NCBI GenBank assembly: GCA_964615365.1
Contig: CAZTOU010000008.1
Location: 72,297-136,296, forward strand
Direction: 5' to 3'
Length of the DNA: 64,000 nucleotides
Source: CAVXZE01 sp964615365
GTDB lineage: Bacteria; Myxococcota_A; UBA9160; UBA6930
Shown: positions 33,410-40,509 of the stretch, one piece after another
Layout: the number at the start of each line of letters is the position of its first letter
Numbering within the stretch: the stretch's first letter is position 1
Made by a program: the position numbers and the translations under genes
The notes under the pieces: generated by a model
Told to the model about the DNA's origin: nothing
Databases searched by the model: none
What the model saw: the letters and a program-made list of their open reading frames with translations, nothing else

Positions 33410-34495
33410 ATACGGTGCATCGCGATCGTAAATCAAAAGGGTGGCTGTGGAAAGACCACCACCACGGTGAACCTGGCCGGCTGTCTCGAAGCCGAGGGGG
33501 TCCGAGTGCTGGTGGTGGACATGGATCCGCAAGCCCACGCCACGCTGGCGCTGGGGGTGGACCCGGAGGTTCTTGAGGAGAACCTCTACGAGGTGCTGGC
33601 CGACCCGGACGGAGCCACGCCGCTCGAGCGGGTGGTGCAGATCCACAGCGACGGGATCCACGTCGCGCCGTCGGGCATCGTCCTCTCGGCACTGGAGCAG
33701 AAGCTCACCGCAGAGCGTGCGGACGCGCGCACCGAGCGACTGCAGAGAGCCCTCGACTCCGTCGCTGGACGCTACGACTACGCACTGATCGACTGTCCTC
33801 CGAACATCGGGGTGCTCACCTTCAACGCGCTGCGGGCGGCGTCGGAGGTGATCGTGCCCCTCGAGACCAGCTACTTCGCCATTCAGGGCGTGCACAAGCT
33901 CCTGGAGACCATCGCGCTCCTCTCGGACCGGATCAGCCACGACCCCAGCGTGCGGATCCTACCGACCCTCTACGACGGCCGAACTCGCTTCGCCCGGGAG
34001 ACGCTGGCCGAGATTCGGGATCTCTTCAAGGATCTGTGCTTCGACACGGTGATCCGCTCCAACGTGCGGCTCCGCGAGGCCGCGAAACGGGGTAAGCCGA
34101 TCAACCGCTTCGCGAGGTCGGCGAACGGCGCGATGGACTACGCCAGCCTCGCCATGGAAGTCGAGGCGATGCCTCCCGAGGCGGTCGAACGACCGGCCCT
34201 CCCGGCGCGCGATGCGACGTCGCCGCAGCGGGAGGTGGTGATCCGTTTCCAAGATCGGGACGCGACGGACGTCCGCCTCGCAGGAGACTTCAACGGCTGG
34301 GTGCCGGACAAGGACGTGGATTCGACGCTCCAGACCGACGGACCCCAGCGAATCTGGACGAAGATCATGATGCTACCGCCGGGGACCTACGAGTATCGGT
34401 ACGTGGTCGATGGCGAATGGCGCGAGGACCCCGACAACCCGCTCGCGGTTCCCGGGCCGGTGGGCGGGCGCAACTCGATCCTCGTAGTCAGCTAA
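33410..34495 (+). CDS. ParA-family ATPase fused to a CBM48 (glycogen-binding-like) domain
   Basis: 361 aa if started at ATA 33410. The deviant Walker A (Q-K-G-G-C-G-K-T-T-T-T) begins at residue 9, with D-M-D-P-Q-A and D-C-P-P-N-I-G following; this is a ParA/Soj ATPase, about 265 residues. A C-terminal domain of about 90 residues reads V-R-L-A-G-D-F-N-G-W and Y-E-Y-R-Y-V-V-D-G-E-W, the pattern of CBM48 / AMPK-beta-type glycogen-binding modules. No ATG, GTG or TTG exists upstream in frame before the P-loop; AGGGGGG at 33394-33400 sits nine bases before the ATA. The next GTG (33467) would remove the Walker A motif. Confidence 0.8.
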   Translation: MRCIAIVNQKGGCGKTTTTVNLAGCLEAEGVRVLVVDMDPQAHATLALGVDPEVLEENLYEVLADPDGATPLERVVQIHSDGIHVAPSGIVLSALEQKLTAERADARTERLQRALDSVAGRYDYALIDCPPNIGVLTFNALRAASEVIVPLETSYFAIQGVHKLLETIALLSDRISHDPSVRILPTLYDGRTRFARETLAEIRDLFKDLCFDTVIRSNVRLREAAKRGKPINRFARSANGAMDYASLAMEVEAMPPEAVERPALPARDATSPQREVVIRFQDRDATDVRLAGDFNGWVPDKDVDSTLQTDGPQRIWTKIMMLPPGTYEYRYVVDGEWREDPDNPLAVPGPVGGRNSILVVS

Positions 34496-34563
34496 GCTGG
34501 CAGGGCATCGGAGCATTCTCCGGACAGGCGATCCAGGGCGGCTGCGAGCTAGGAGGAGGCGAG

Positions 34564-35343
34564 TTGGCGCGAGAGCTCGGGGACGTGCTCCACTACTTCA
34601 TCCCCGAGGATGACCCGCCGCCGGAGCCGCTTCGCGAGGTACAGGCCTCGGCGCACGCATTGGTGGCCGTTCCGGTGGGCGAGCGAGACGTGGTGCGCAC
34701 CGCATTCGTCTGGAATCTCGCCGTGGAGATGGCTCGCCTCGGGGCCGCTGCGACGGTGATCGCACCTGGAGACGAGGCGAGCGAATCCCTCTGGCCACCG
34801 CCCGGCCGCGGACCGCTGGGAACCGAGTTCGTGCCGACCTTCGCCCCGGACCTGCCTGCCCTGGAGAGCGTGGCGCTGGACGTCGCGACGAGCCGTGGCG
34901 CCGAGTGCCGCAGCGATGGGATGGTCCTGGTCCAGGTGCCTCCCCTCTGGCTCCGCAAGGCGGCCGATGGAGACCGGCTGCTCCGCCGGACCCTCCTCTT
35001 CAGCGCGGCGGAGCCCCGCGAGCTCGAGGAGACCTGCATGGTCGCCCGAAGCTTGCTCTTCGCCGCGCCGGGTGTGCGAGTGGGGGTGACGATTCACGGA
35101 GTGCGCAGCATCGATGAAGCGCGCAGGGCCTTCGACTCCCTCGACTCGGCGCTGGATCCGGAGCTCCGCGAGAGACTGGTGAGCTACGGACTCCTGCTGG
35201 ACGACCTGGACGTCTACCGCGCGATCGTCAACCGTCGCCCCATCGGCGTGATCCACCCCCAGTCCCGGGCGGCCCGCGCGCTAGCCGATGTCGCCCGCCT
35301 GCTGCTGGGCGACGCCGTCCCGGCGGTAGCGGACCTGCGGTGA
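34564..35343 (+). CDS. ParA/MinD-like protein with a degenerate P-loop
   Basis: 259 aa from TTG 34564, chosen for AGGAGGAGG seven or more bases upstream. The region V-A-V-P-V-G-E-R-D-V-V-R-T-A-F-V-W-N-L-A-V-E-M-A-R-L-G aligns by eye with the start of MinD/FlhG ATPases, but the lysines of KGGxGKT are gone, so it probably cannot hydrolyse ATP. The end (N-R-R-P-I-G-V-I-H-P-Q-S-R-A-A-R-A-L) also resembles MinD/FlhG. It may act as a partner of the ParA-CBM48 protein. Homology call is tentative; no other family was recognised. Confidence 0.6.
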   Translation: MARELGDVLHYFIPEDDPPPEPLREVQASAHALVAVPVGERDVVRTAFVWNLAVEMARLGAAATVIAPGDEASESLWPPPGRGPLGTEFVPTFAPDLPALESVALDVATSRGAECRSDGMVLVQVPPLWLRKAADGDRLLRRTLLFSAAEPRELEETCMVARSLLFAAPGVRVGVTIHGVRSIDEARRAFDSLDSALDPELRERLVSYGLLLDDLDVYRAIVNRRPIGVIHPQSRAARALADVARLLLGDAVPAVADLR

Positions 35344-35368
35344 GCACCCGCCGCCAGAGAGCACTTCG

Positions 35369-35896
35369 ATGATCGAGGGGTCCCCCCCCAAGCAACCGGA
35401 GCGCCCGGAGCTGCTTCGGCTCCTGCGGACTCGCCTGCCCGAGTTCCGCGACCCGCTCGAGATCGTTGCGGAGCAGATCCTCGGTCTCGAGTCGCGAATC
35501 GACTTCGTGGCCAAGGACCAGCGGGGACAGGTCGTGCTGGTCTTCCTGGCCGATCGGAGATCGGACCTGACCCTGTTCGCGAATGCACTCGCACAGTGCT
35601 CCTGGATGGAGCCCCGCGTGGCCGATTGGCTGAAGATCGCGCCGCAGCTCGGCCTCCGCCCCGAGCTCGGAGTGCGAGCGCTGCTCCTGAGCCCTCGCCT
35701 GGACCCGCGCACCGTCGCGGCTGCGAAGAGCGTGGAGCACCCGATCGTCGAGCTGGGCACCTGCCGTCCGGTCTCCGACGGCGCGGGGGTCGAGATCCAG
35801 ATCGACCTCCAGGAGGCAATCCCGCCGACTCCGGCGGGGGGACCCACCGCCTCGCGCTTCCGAACCGGCCTCCGTCCCGAGGATCTGGGCGCATAG
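35369..35896 (+). CDS. Unknown protein, possible degenerate nuclease-like fold
   Basis: 175 aa, soluble, no signal peptide. Residues about 30-75 (E-I-V-A-E-Q-I-L-G-L-E-S-R-I-D-F-V-A and V-V-L-V-F-L-A-D-R) have the strand order of PD-(D/E)xK-like nucleases, but the second acidic residue and lysine are missing, so catalysis is doubtful. The C-terminus is Pro/Thr-rich. It follows the degenerate ParA-like gene by 25 bases and probably shares its mRNA. The fold suggestion is weak. Confidence 0.5.
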   Translation: MIEGSPPKQPERPELLRLLRTRLPEFRDPLEIVAEQILGLESRIDFVAKDQRGQVVLVFLADRRSDLTLFANALAQCSWMEPRVADWLKIAPQLGLRPELGVRALLLSPRLDPRTVAAAKSVEHPIVELGTCRPVSDGAGVEIQIDLQEAIPPTPAGGPTASRFRTGLRPEDLGA

Positions 35897-35921
35897 GCCC
35901 TTCCCCGCGGGGGCTCCACAC

Positions 35922-35954
35922 GTCAAAATCCGTCACCCGATGACAAATTTTGAC
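35922..35954. promoter_or_regulatory. Near-perfect AT-rich inverted repeat upstream of the sigma factor gene
   Basis: Arms 35922-35935 and 35941-35954 (14 bases, 12 complementary) around CCCGA; each arm contains GTCA and GTCAAAAT-type sequence. It could be an operator for a dimeric regulator or an RNA hairpin. It lies 94 bases before the ATG at 36048. Confidence 0.5.
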
Positions 35955-36047
35955 ACCTCCCTCCCACTCAGGGCCACCTCAAAAGAGGGGACTACCTGTG
36001 GGCCCGTGCACGGCCCGCAGCCACTGAACTGGGAAGGGAAAAACCCG

Positions 36048-36629
36048 ATGAGCGAAGGCAGCTCCGCCGAGAGCGTGCCCGTCGCCGACGACGATTTGGT
36101 CGAGGCCATACTCGAAGGTGACGAGGAGGCGTTCAAGGCCCTCTACGAGCGTTACTTCTCGAGAATCTACCGCTTCGTGGACAGGCGGATGCGCAATCGC
36201 GCCGACACCGAAGAGGTGACTCAAGAGGTCTTCGTCAACCTCTTCTTGTCCCTCGGCGGCTTCCGCCATGAGGCGCCCTTCGCAGCCTGGGTGTTCGGTG
36301 TGACGCGGCGGACGATCGCCGCGCGTTTCAAGAAGAAGCACCACGAGACGGTCGCCCTCAGCGAGGACGATGTGGAGCAGGTGGGGAGGCTCTCGGTCGC
36401 GGCGATCCAGCGCGAGCCCGATCCTCACCAGGTCTACGAGTGCAAGGAGCGCATCGATCGCCTGCAGCACGCTGCCAGGAGCTCGCTGACCGGCGAGCAG
36501 CAGCGGCTCTTCCACCTGCATCACATCCAGCATCACTCCATCCAGGAGATCGCCCGGCAGGTGGCCAAGACCGAAGACGCGGTCAAATCCCACCTGTATC
36601 GCGCGCGAAAGGTGCTTCTCGCTCGCTGA
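36048..36629 (+). CDS. ECF-type RNA polymerase sigma factor
   Basis: 193 aa. Region 2 is clear (F-K-A-L-Y-E-R-Y-F-S-R-I-Y-R-F-V-D-R-R and T-E-E-V-T-Q-E-V-F-V-N-L-F), and region 4 has I-Q-E-I-A-R-Q-V-A-K-T-E-D-A-V-K-S-H-L-Y-R-A. ATG 36048 follows GGAAGGG; a frame open 36 codons upstream runs through the inverted repeat and is unlikely. No anti-sigma factor gene is adjacent, so control may be through the upstream repeat or by unknown means. Confidence 0.88.
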   Translation: MSEGSSAESVPVADDDLVEAILEGDEEAFKALYERYFSRIYRFVDRRMRNRADTEEVTQEVFVNLFLSLGGFRHEAPFAAWVFGVTRRTIAARFKKKHHETVALSEDDVEQVGRLSVAAIQREPDPHQVYECKERIDRLQHAARSSLTGEQQRLFHLHHIQHHSIQEIARQVAKTEDAVKSHLYRARKVLLAR

Positions 36630-36670
36630 CGCGGCGGTCGAGTTCGCGGTCCGTTCGTTAGACTCGTTTC

Positions 36671-37477
36671 GTGGGTGACGTCTCGATCTTCCAGCCCGAC
36701 CCGCACGAGCCGCTCTCCCTCTTCCTGCGGGAAACGGAGAGCCCAGTGGGATCGGCCGCCCTGCGCCAGCTCGCGTTCGAGCTCTCGAGCCGGGGGGACC
36801 GGGTGCCGGGAAGGCTCCTGCTTCCCGCGGACCGCCGGGGGCCCTTCCCGCTGATCCTCGCCCAGCACGGCGTCGGCGGAGCCAAGAACGCGGACTACAT
36901 GGACACCGCCTGCCTGCCGTGGGTACGCGGCGGGGCGGCGGTGGCCTCCATCGACTTCCCCCTTCACGGAGAGAGGGCGAGCGCCAAGCTCTCCGAGCGG
37001 ATCCAGGATCTCTTCGAAGCGGGCCCGAATCTCTCGCCGCTCGCAGCAGAGCTCTGGATCTCCTTCGTGCGGCAGGCGGTGATCGATCTGCGCAGGACCG
37101 TGGACGCGATGGCGGAGCTCCCCGAAATCGATGCCGGGCGCATGGGGTACGTGGGATTCAGCCTCGGCACCATCCTCGGTGTCCCCTTCTGCGCCGAGGA
37201 TTCGCGAATCCGGGCCGCCGCCCTGGCGATCGGCGGCGGTGGGATCGGACCGGTGGCCACGGACCCCGTCCAGCACATCCCCCGCTTCGCGCCGCGACCG
37301 GTCCTGTTCGTGAGCGCCAGTCGCGACCAGACCATCCCCCGCGAGAGGGCCGAGGCCCTTCACGAAGCCGCCGGGGAACCCAATGAGGTGCTCTGGTTCG
37401 ACTGCGCGCACTCGGAGCTCCCGGGCGCCGCGCTCAAGGCGATGTGGCGATTCCTGGAGAACCACCTCGAGGTCTAG
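36671..37477 (+). CDS. Alpha/beta hydrolase (dienelactone-hydrolase-like)
   Basis: 268 aa. The nucleophile elbow G-F-S-L-G places Ser164; the oxyanion region is Q-H-G-V-G-G; D-F-P-L-H-G and a C-terminal C-A-H-S-E-L supply other family features. The acid is likely in S-A-S-R-D-Q-T. Cytoplasmic, no signal. The substrate is not known. GTG start; 41 bases after the sigma factor, possibly co-transcribed. Confidence 0.8.
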   Translation: MGDVSIFQPDPHEPLSLFLRETESPVGSAALRQLAFELSSRGDRVPGRLLLPADRRGPFPLILAQHGVGGAKNADYMDTACLPWVRGGAAVASIDFPLHGERASAKLSERIQDLFEAGPNLSPLAAELWISFVRQAVIDLRRTVDAMAELPEIDAGRMGYVGFSLGTILGVPFCAEDSRIRAAALAIGGGGIGPVATDPVQHIPRFAPRPVLFVSASRDQTIPRERAEALHEAAGEPNEVLWFDCAHSELPGAALKAMWRFLENHLEV

Positions 37478-37603
37478 TGCAGCGCCTGATGCAGAGCCCG
37501 GGGCGACGCTCCGGCGTCGGCTGCCCTATGCTACCGATCGAGCCGCCCCTCCAGCACCCACCCAGCGCCGCCCGTCGGCGCGTCGGCAAGCCCAGGAGTC
37601 ATC

Positions 37604-38647
37604 ATGCCCCTTCGACCCGCACTCGCGATCTGCATCCCGCTGCTCGTCCTCGCCCTGGGATGCCCCCCGCCTGAGAAGACCGCCGAGCCGGGCCCGGTGG
37701 AGGAGGCCGGGACGGCCGCCGCCCAGCTGAACGGCGAGACCATCCTGTTGTCGGATATCGACGGGTGGATCAAGGAGCAGCTCTTTGCGCAGGCCTCGGA
37801 GAACCAGGATTCGGCGAAGCTCTATGTGCTTCGCCTGAAGACCCTGGACGACATGATTCACGAGCGGCTGCTGGAGAAGGAGGCGGCACCCCTGGGTATC
37901 ACCAAGGAGGAGCTGATTCGGCTGGAGATGGAGAAGCGGGTCGCGATCGGCGACGACGAGCTGCTCGCCTTCTACGAAGCCAACAAGGAGCGCATGGGGG
38001 AGGCCAGCTTCGAGGAGATGAAGCCCCGGATCCAGCGCCATCTCCTGCAGCAGCGGGGACCGACCGCGGCGAACGAGTACCTCGAAGCGCTCCGCTCCAA
38101 CGCCACCTTCGAGATCCACCTCGACACCCGGCGCATCGAGGTCGAGGCGAGGGGCCCCTCGTTCGGACCCGACGAGGCTCCGGTCACCATCATCGAGTTC
38201 AGCGACTACCGGTGCGGCTACTGCAGAAGGGCCGAGTCCACGCTCCAGCGACTGCTGGAGCGGTACCCCTCGAAGATCCGCCTGGTCGCTCGCCACTTTC
38301 CCCTCAACCAGACTTCCCGGGGGGCGGCAGAGGCCGCGGCCTGCGCGAACGAACAGGGTCGTTTCTGGGAGTTCCACCGCAAGCTCTTCGCTTCCGGAGG
38401 GAAGGCCGACGCCGAGAGCCTGGAGCAGCACGCGAGCGATGCGGAGCTCGACCTCGAAGCTTTCCGGACCTGCGTGGAAGAAGGCCGCTCCAAGGCCGAC
38501 GTCGAAGCCGACTTGGCCGATGGTCGAAGGGCCGGGGTGTCCGGGACTCCCGCCTTCTTCGTGAACGGCATCCGCCTGAAGGGCGCGCTGCCGTTCGACG
38601 ACTTCGTCCTCATCATCGAGCAGGAACTCCGCCAGACCGGAAGCTGA
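37604..38647 (+). CDS. DsbA-like thiol-disulfide lipoprotein with SurA-like N-terminal segment
   Basis: 347 aa. A lipobox (L-A-L-G-C, Cys20) anchors it to a membrane. Residues 35-165 are helical and resemble the SurA/PrsA-type chaperone region (A-Q-L-N-G-E-T-I-L-L-S-D-I-D). A thioredoxin fold of the DsbA type follows with active site C-G-Y-C at 204-207 and the cis-proline T-P-A-F-F-V-N-G. Likely an envelope oxidase or isomerase; it may serve the cytochrome c or exported proteins made elsewhere in the window, which is only inference. Confidence 0.88.
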   Translation: MPLRPALAICIPLLVLALGCPPPEKTAEPGPVEEAGTAAAQLNGETILLSDIDGWIKEQLFAQASENQDSAKLYVLRLKTLDDMIHERLLEKEAAPLGITKEELIRLEMEKRVAIGDDELLAFYEANKERMGEASFEEMKPRIQRHLLQQRGPTAANEYLEALRSNATFEIHLDTRRIEVEARGPSFGPDEAPVTIIEFSDYRCGYCRRAESTLQRLLERYPSKIRLVARHFPLNQTSRGAAEAAACANEQGRFWEFHRKLFASGGKADAESLEQHASDAELDLEAFRTCVEEGRSKADVEADLADGRRAGVSGTPAFFVNGIRLKGALPFDDFVLIIEQELRQTGS

Positions 38648-38655
38648 GCATCGAG

Positions 38656-38720
38656 CGGGGACGTTCCTTGCGTTCTTGCGTTTCTCTTCGAGAAACGCAA
38701 GAACGCAAGGAACGTCCCCG
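38656..38720. repeat. Perfect 31-bp inverted repeat (REP-like hairpin)
   Basis: Arms 38656-38686 and 38690-38720 are exactly complementary, with a three-base loop TTC. The ends read CGGGGACGTT, shared with the palindrome at 23501-23530. Within the arm TTGCGTT occurs twice in tandem. It exactly fills the space between two convergent genes and could also end transcription in both directions. Confidence 0.75.
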
Positions 38721-40058
38721 TCACCCGTCCATGCGGGAGAGGAGGCGATCGCGCTCGCGGACCATCACCTCCTCGGTGCGCGCCTCGACGTTCAGGCGCA
38801 GCAGGGGCTCCGTGTTCGAGGGACGCAGGTTGAACCACCAGTCCTGGTAGCGCACCAGCAGCCCATCCATTTTGGAGATCTCCGGGGCCCCCTGGTGCTC
38901 GGCCTCGATCGCGGCGATGACCGCCAGCGGATCCGGGACCCGGCGATTCACCTCACCGCTCGACGCGTAGCGGCGCAGCGGTGCGATGATCTCCGAGATC
39001 GGACGGTCCTCGGAGGCCAGCACGTCCAGCAGCGTGACGAATGCGGCGATTCCGTCGTCGGCGAACAGCGTCGGTGAGAACCGGAAGTAGAAGTGCCCAG
39101 ACAGCTCGCCGGCGAAGATCGCGTCGCTTTCGCGCATGCTCGCCTTGATGAAGGAGTGTCCGACTCGACACATCTCGGAGACGCCTCCCGCGGCCTCGAT
39201 CTCCTCGCGGGTGGCCCAGCTCGAGCGGAGATCGTAGAGAACCGTCCCACCCGGGTGTCGACGCAGCTGCGAGCGGGCGAGCACAGCGGTCATCAGGTCA
39301 CAGGGAATCGGCTCACCGCGCTCGTCCACGAAGATGGCGCGATCGGCGTCGCCGTCGAATGCGACACCGAAGTCGGCGCCGGTGCTCCGCACGGCCTCCC
39401 GAACGTCGGCGAGGTTCTCGACCTTGAGCGGATCTGCGGGGTGGTTGGGGAAGCTGCAATCCAGATCGAAGTAGAGCCGCTCGACCTCGAGGTCGAGGCG
39501 ATCGAGCAGCGGAGAGAGCCCCACCGATGCCATACCGTTGCCGCAGTCGATGGCGACGCGAAGAGAGGGACGGCCCTGGCCCACGGCGAGGGCGTGCTCG
39601 ACGTAGTCCGACACCACGTCCACCTGCCGGACCCCCGGCGGCGGCCCCGCCTCGGTCGCAGATGCCTCGATTCGCTCGTACTCGCTCTCGATCTCCGTGA
39701 GTCCGCTGGCCTCGCCGATCGGAATCGCATGCTCACGGCAGACCTTGAAGCCGTTGTACTCGGCTGGGTTGTGGGACGCGGTCAGCATGATCCCGCCTCC
39801 CGCTCCGAGCCGTTCGACGGCAAAGTAGAGGATCGGGGTCGCGACCAGCCCGATATCCAGCACGCGGACGCCCTCGCGGGTCACGCCGCGGACCAATGCC
39901 TCGGCCAGCTCGGGGGAGCTCGAACGCGCATCGCGCCCGATCACCAGCTCGGGCACAGCCAGGAAGCGGGCGACGGCCCGACCGATGCGGTAGGCGTCCT
40001 CGGAACGGAGCTGATCGGGAACCACACCCCGGATGTCGTAGGCTTTGAAGATGGACAC
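38721..40058 (-). CDS. Phosphomannomutase/phosphoglucomutase
   Basis: 445 aa of the alpha-D-phosphohexomutase family, converting hexose 6-phosphate to 1-phosphate for sugar nucleotide synthesis. T-A-S-H-N-P contains the phosphoserine (Ser95); D-G-D-A-D-R (235-240) binds Mg; G-E-L-S-G-H recognises sugar; R-P-S-N-T-E-P binds phosphate. The set resembles bifunctional AlgC/ManB. GTG 40058 is preferred because Y-D-I-R-G follows at once, as in the family; ATG 40094 is possible. Confidence 0.9.
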   Translation of the reverse strand: MSIFKAYDIRGVVPDQLRSEDAYRIGRAVARFLAVPELVIGRDARSSSPELAEALVRGVTREGVRVLDIGLVATPILYFAVERLGAGGGIMLTASHNPAEYNGFKVCREHAIPIGEASGLTEIESEYERIEASATEAGPPPGVRQVDVVSDYVEHALAVGQGRPSLRVAIDCGNGMASVGLSPLLDRLDLEVERLYFDLDCSFPNHPADPLKVENLADVREAVRSTGADFGVAFDGDADRAIFVDERGEPIPCDLMTAVLARSQLRRHPGGTVLYDLRSSWATREEIEAAGGVSEMCRVGHSFIKASMRESDAIFAGELSGHFYFRFSPTLFADDGIAAFVTLLDVLASEDRPISEIIAPLRRYASSGEVNRRVPDPLAVIAAIEAEHQGAPEISKMDGLLVRYQDWWFNLRPSNTEPLLRLNVEARTEEVMVRERDRLLSRMDG

Positions 40059-40105
40059 GGCGGGATTGTAACGGCTCCCGGTGCTAGCCCGCATTTTTCA
40101 TGAGG

Positions 40106-40227
40106 CTCGTAGCGAGGGCGCCGATAGCGCAGCAGATTCACGGCCCTCGGACCGAGGCACGCCGTAGGCGTGCCGTGCGGGCAGGCCGGCTTTGCCGGCC
40201 GATAACCCGCAAGGCGTGTGCCGGGTT
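40106..40227. repeat. Cluster of short palindromes before tatA
   Basis: Consecutive inverted repeats: CTCG-tag-CGAG at 40106-40116, CCTCGG-a-CCGAGG at 40145-40157, GGCACGCC-gta-GGCGTGCC at 40156-40174, GGCCGGC-ttt-GCCGGCC at 40184-40200 and AACCCG...CGGGTT at 40204-40227. Three of them have a three-base loop. Confidence 0.65.
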
Positions 40228-40290
40228 GACCGATACGCGGTCGGGCGCCACCCTTTCGGATCACGGCCCGTCATCCAACGGAGTCAGACC

Positions 40291-40509
40291 ATGTTCGGAC
40301 TCGGAGCCACCGAGCTTCTGATCATCCTGGGAATCTGTGTCCTGCTCTTCGGAGCGAGGCGGCTGCCGGAGATCGGCTCGGGCCTGGGCAAGGCCATCAA
40401 GGGCTTCCGAGCCGGGATCTCAGGCAAGGACGAGATCGACGTCACTCCCACGCAAGAGGAGCTGCCGACGGGAGAGGAACCTCAGGATCCGGAGGAAGCG
40501 GCGAGGTAG
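40291..40509 (+). CDS. tatA: Twin-arginine translocase subunit TatA/E
   Basis: 72 aa. One N-terminal membrane helix (A-T-E-L-L-I-I-L-G-I-C-V-L-L-F-G), then the hinge and amphipathic helix (A-R-R-L-P-E-I-G-S-G-L-G-K-A-I-K-G-F) and an acidic tail, the TatA pattern. It forms the pore for folded proteins. tatB/tatC are not adjacent. ATG 40291 follows GGAG at a good distance. Its last 68 bases lie opposite the 3' end of the convergent zinc-ribbon gene. Confidence 0.92.
   Translation: MFGLGATELLIILGICVLLFGARRLPEIGSGLGKAIKGFRAGISGKDEIDVTPTQEELPTGEEPQDPEEAAR

Noticed and set aside
37504..37519. Hairpin CGACGC/GCGTCG after the hydrolase gene
   Set aside because: Only six base pairs and no T tract; too weak to call.
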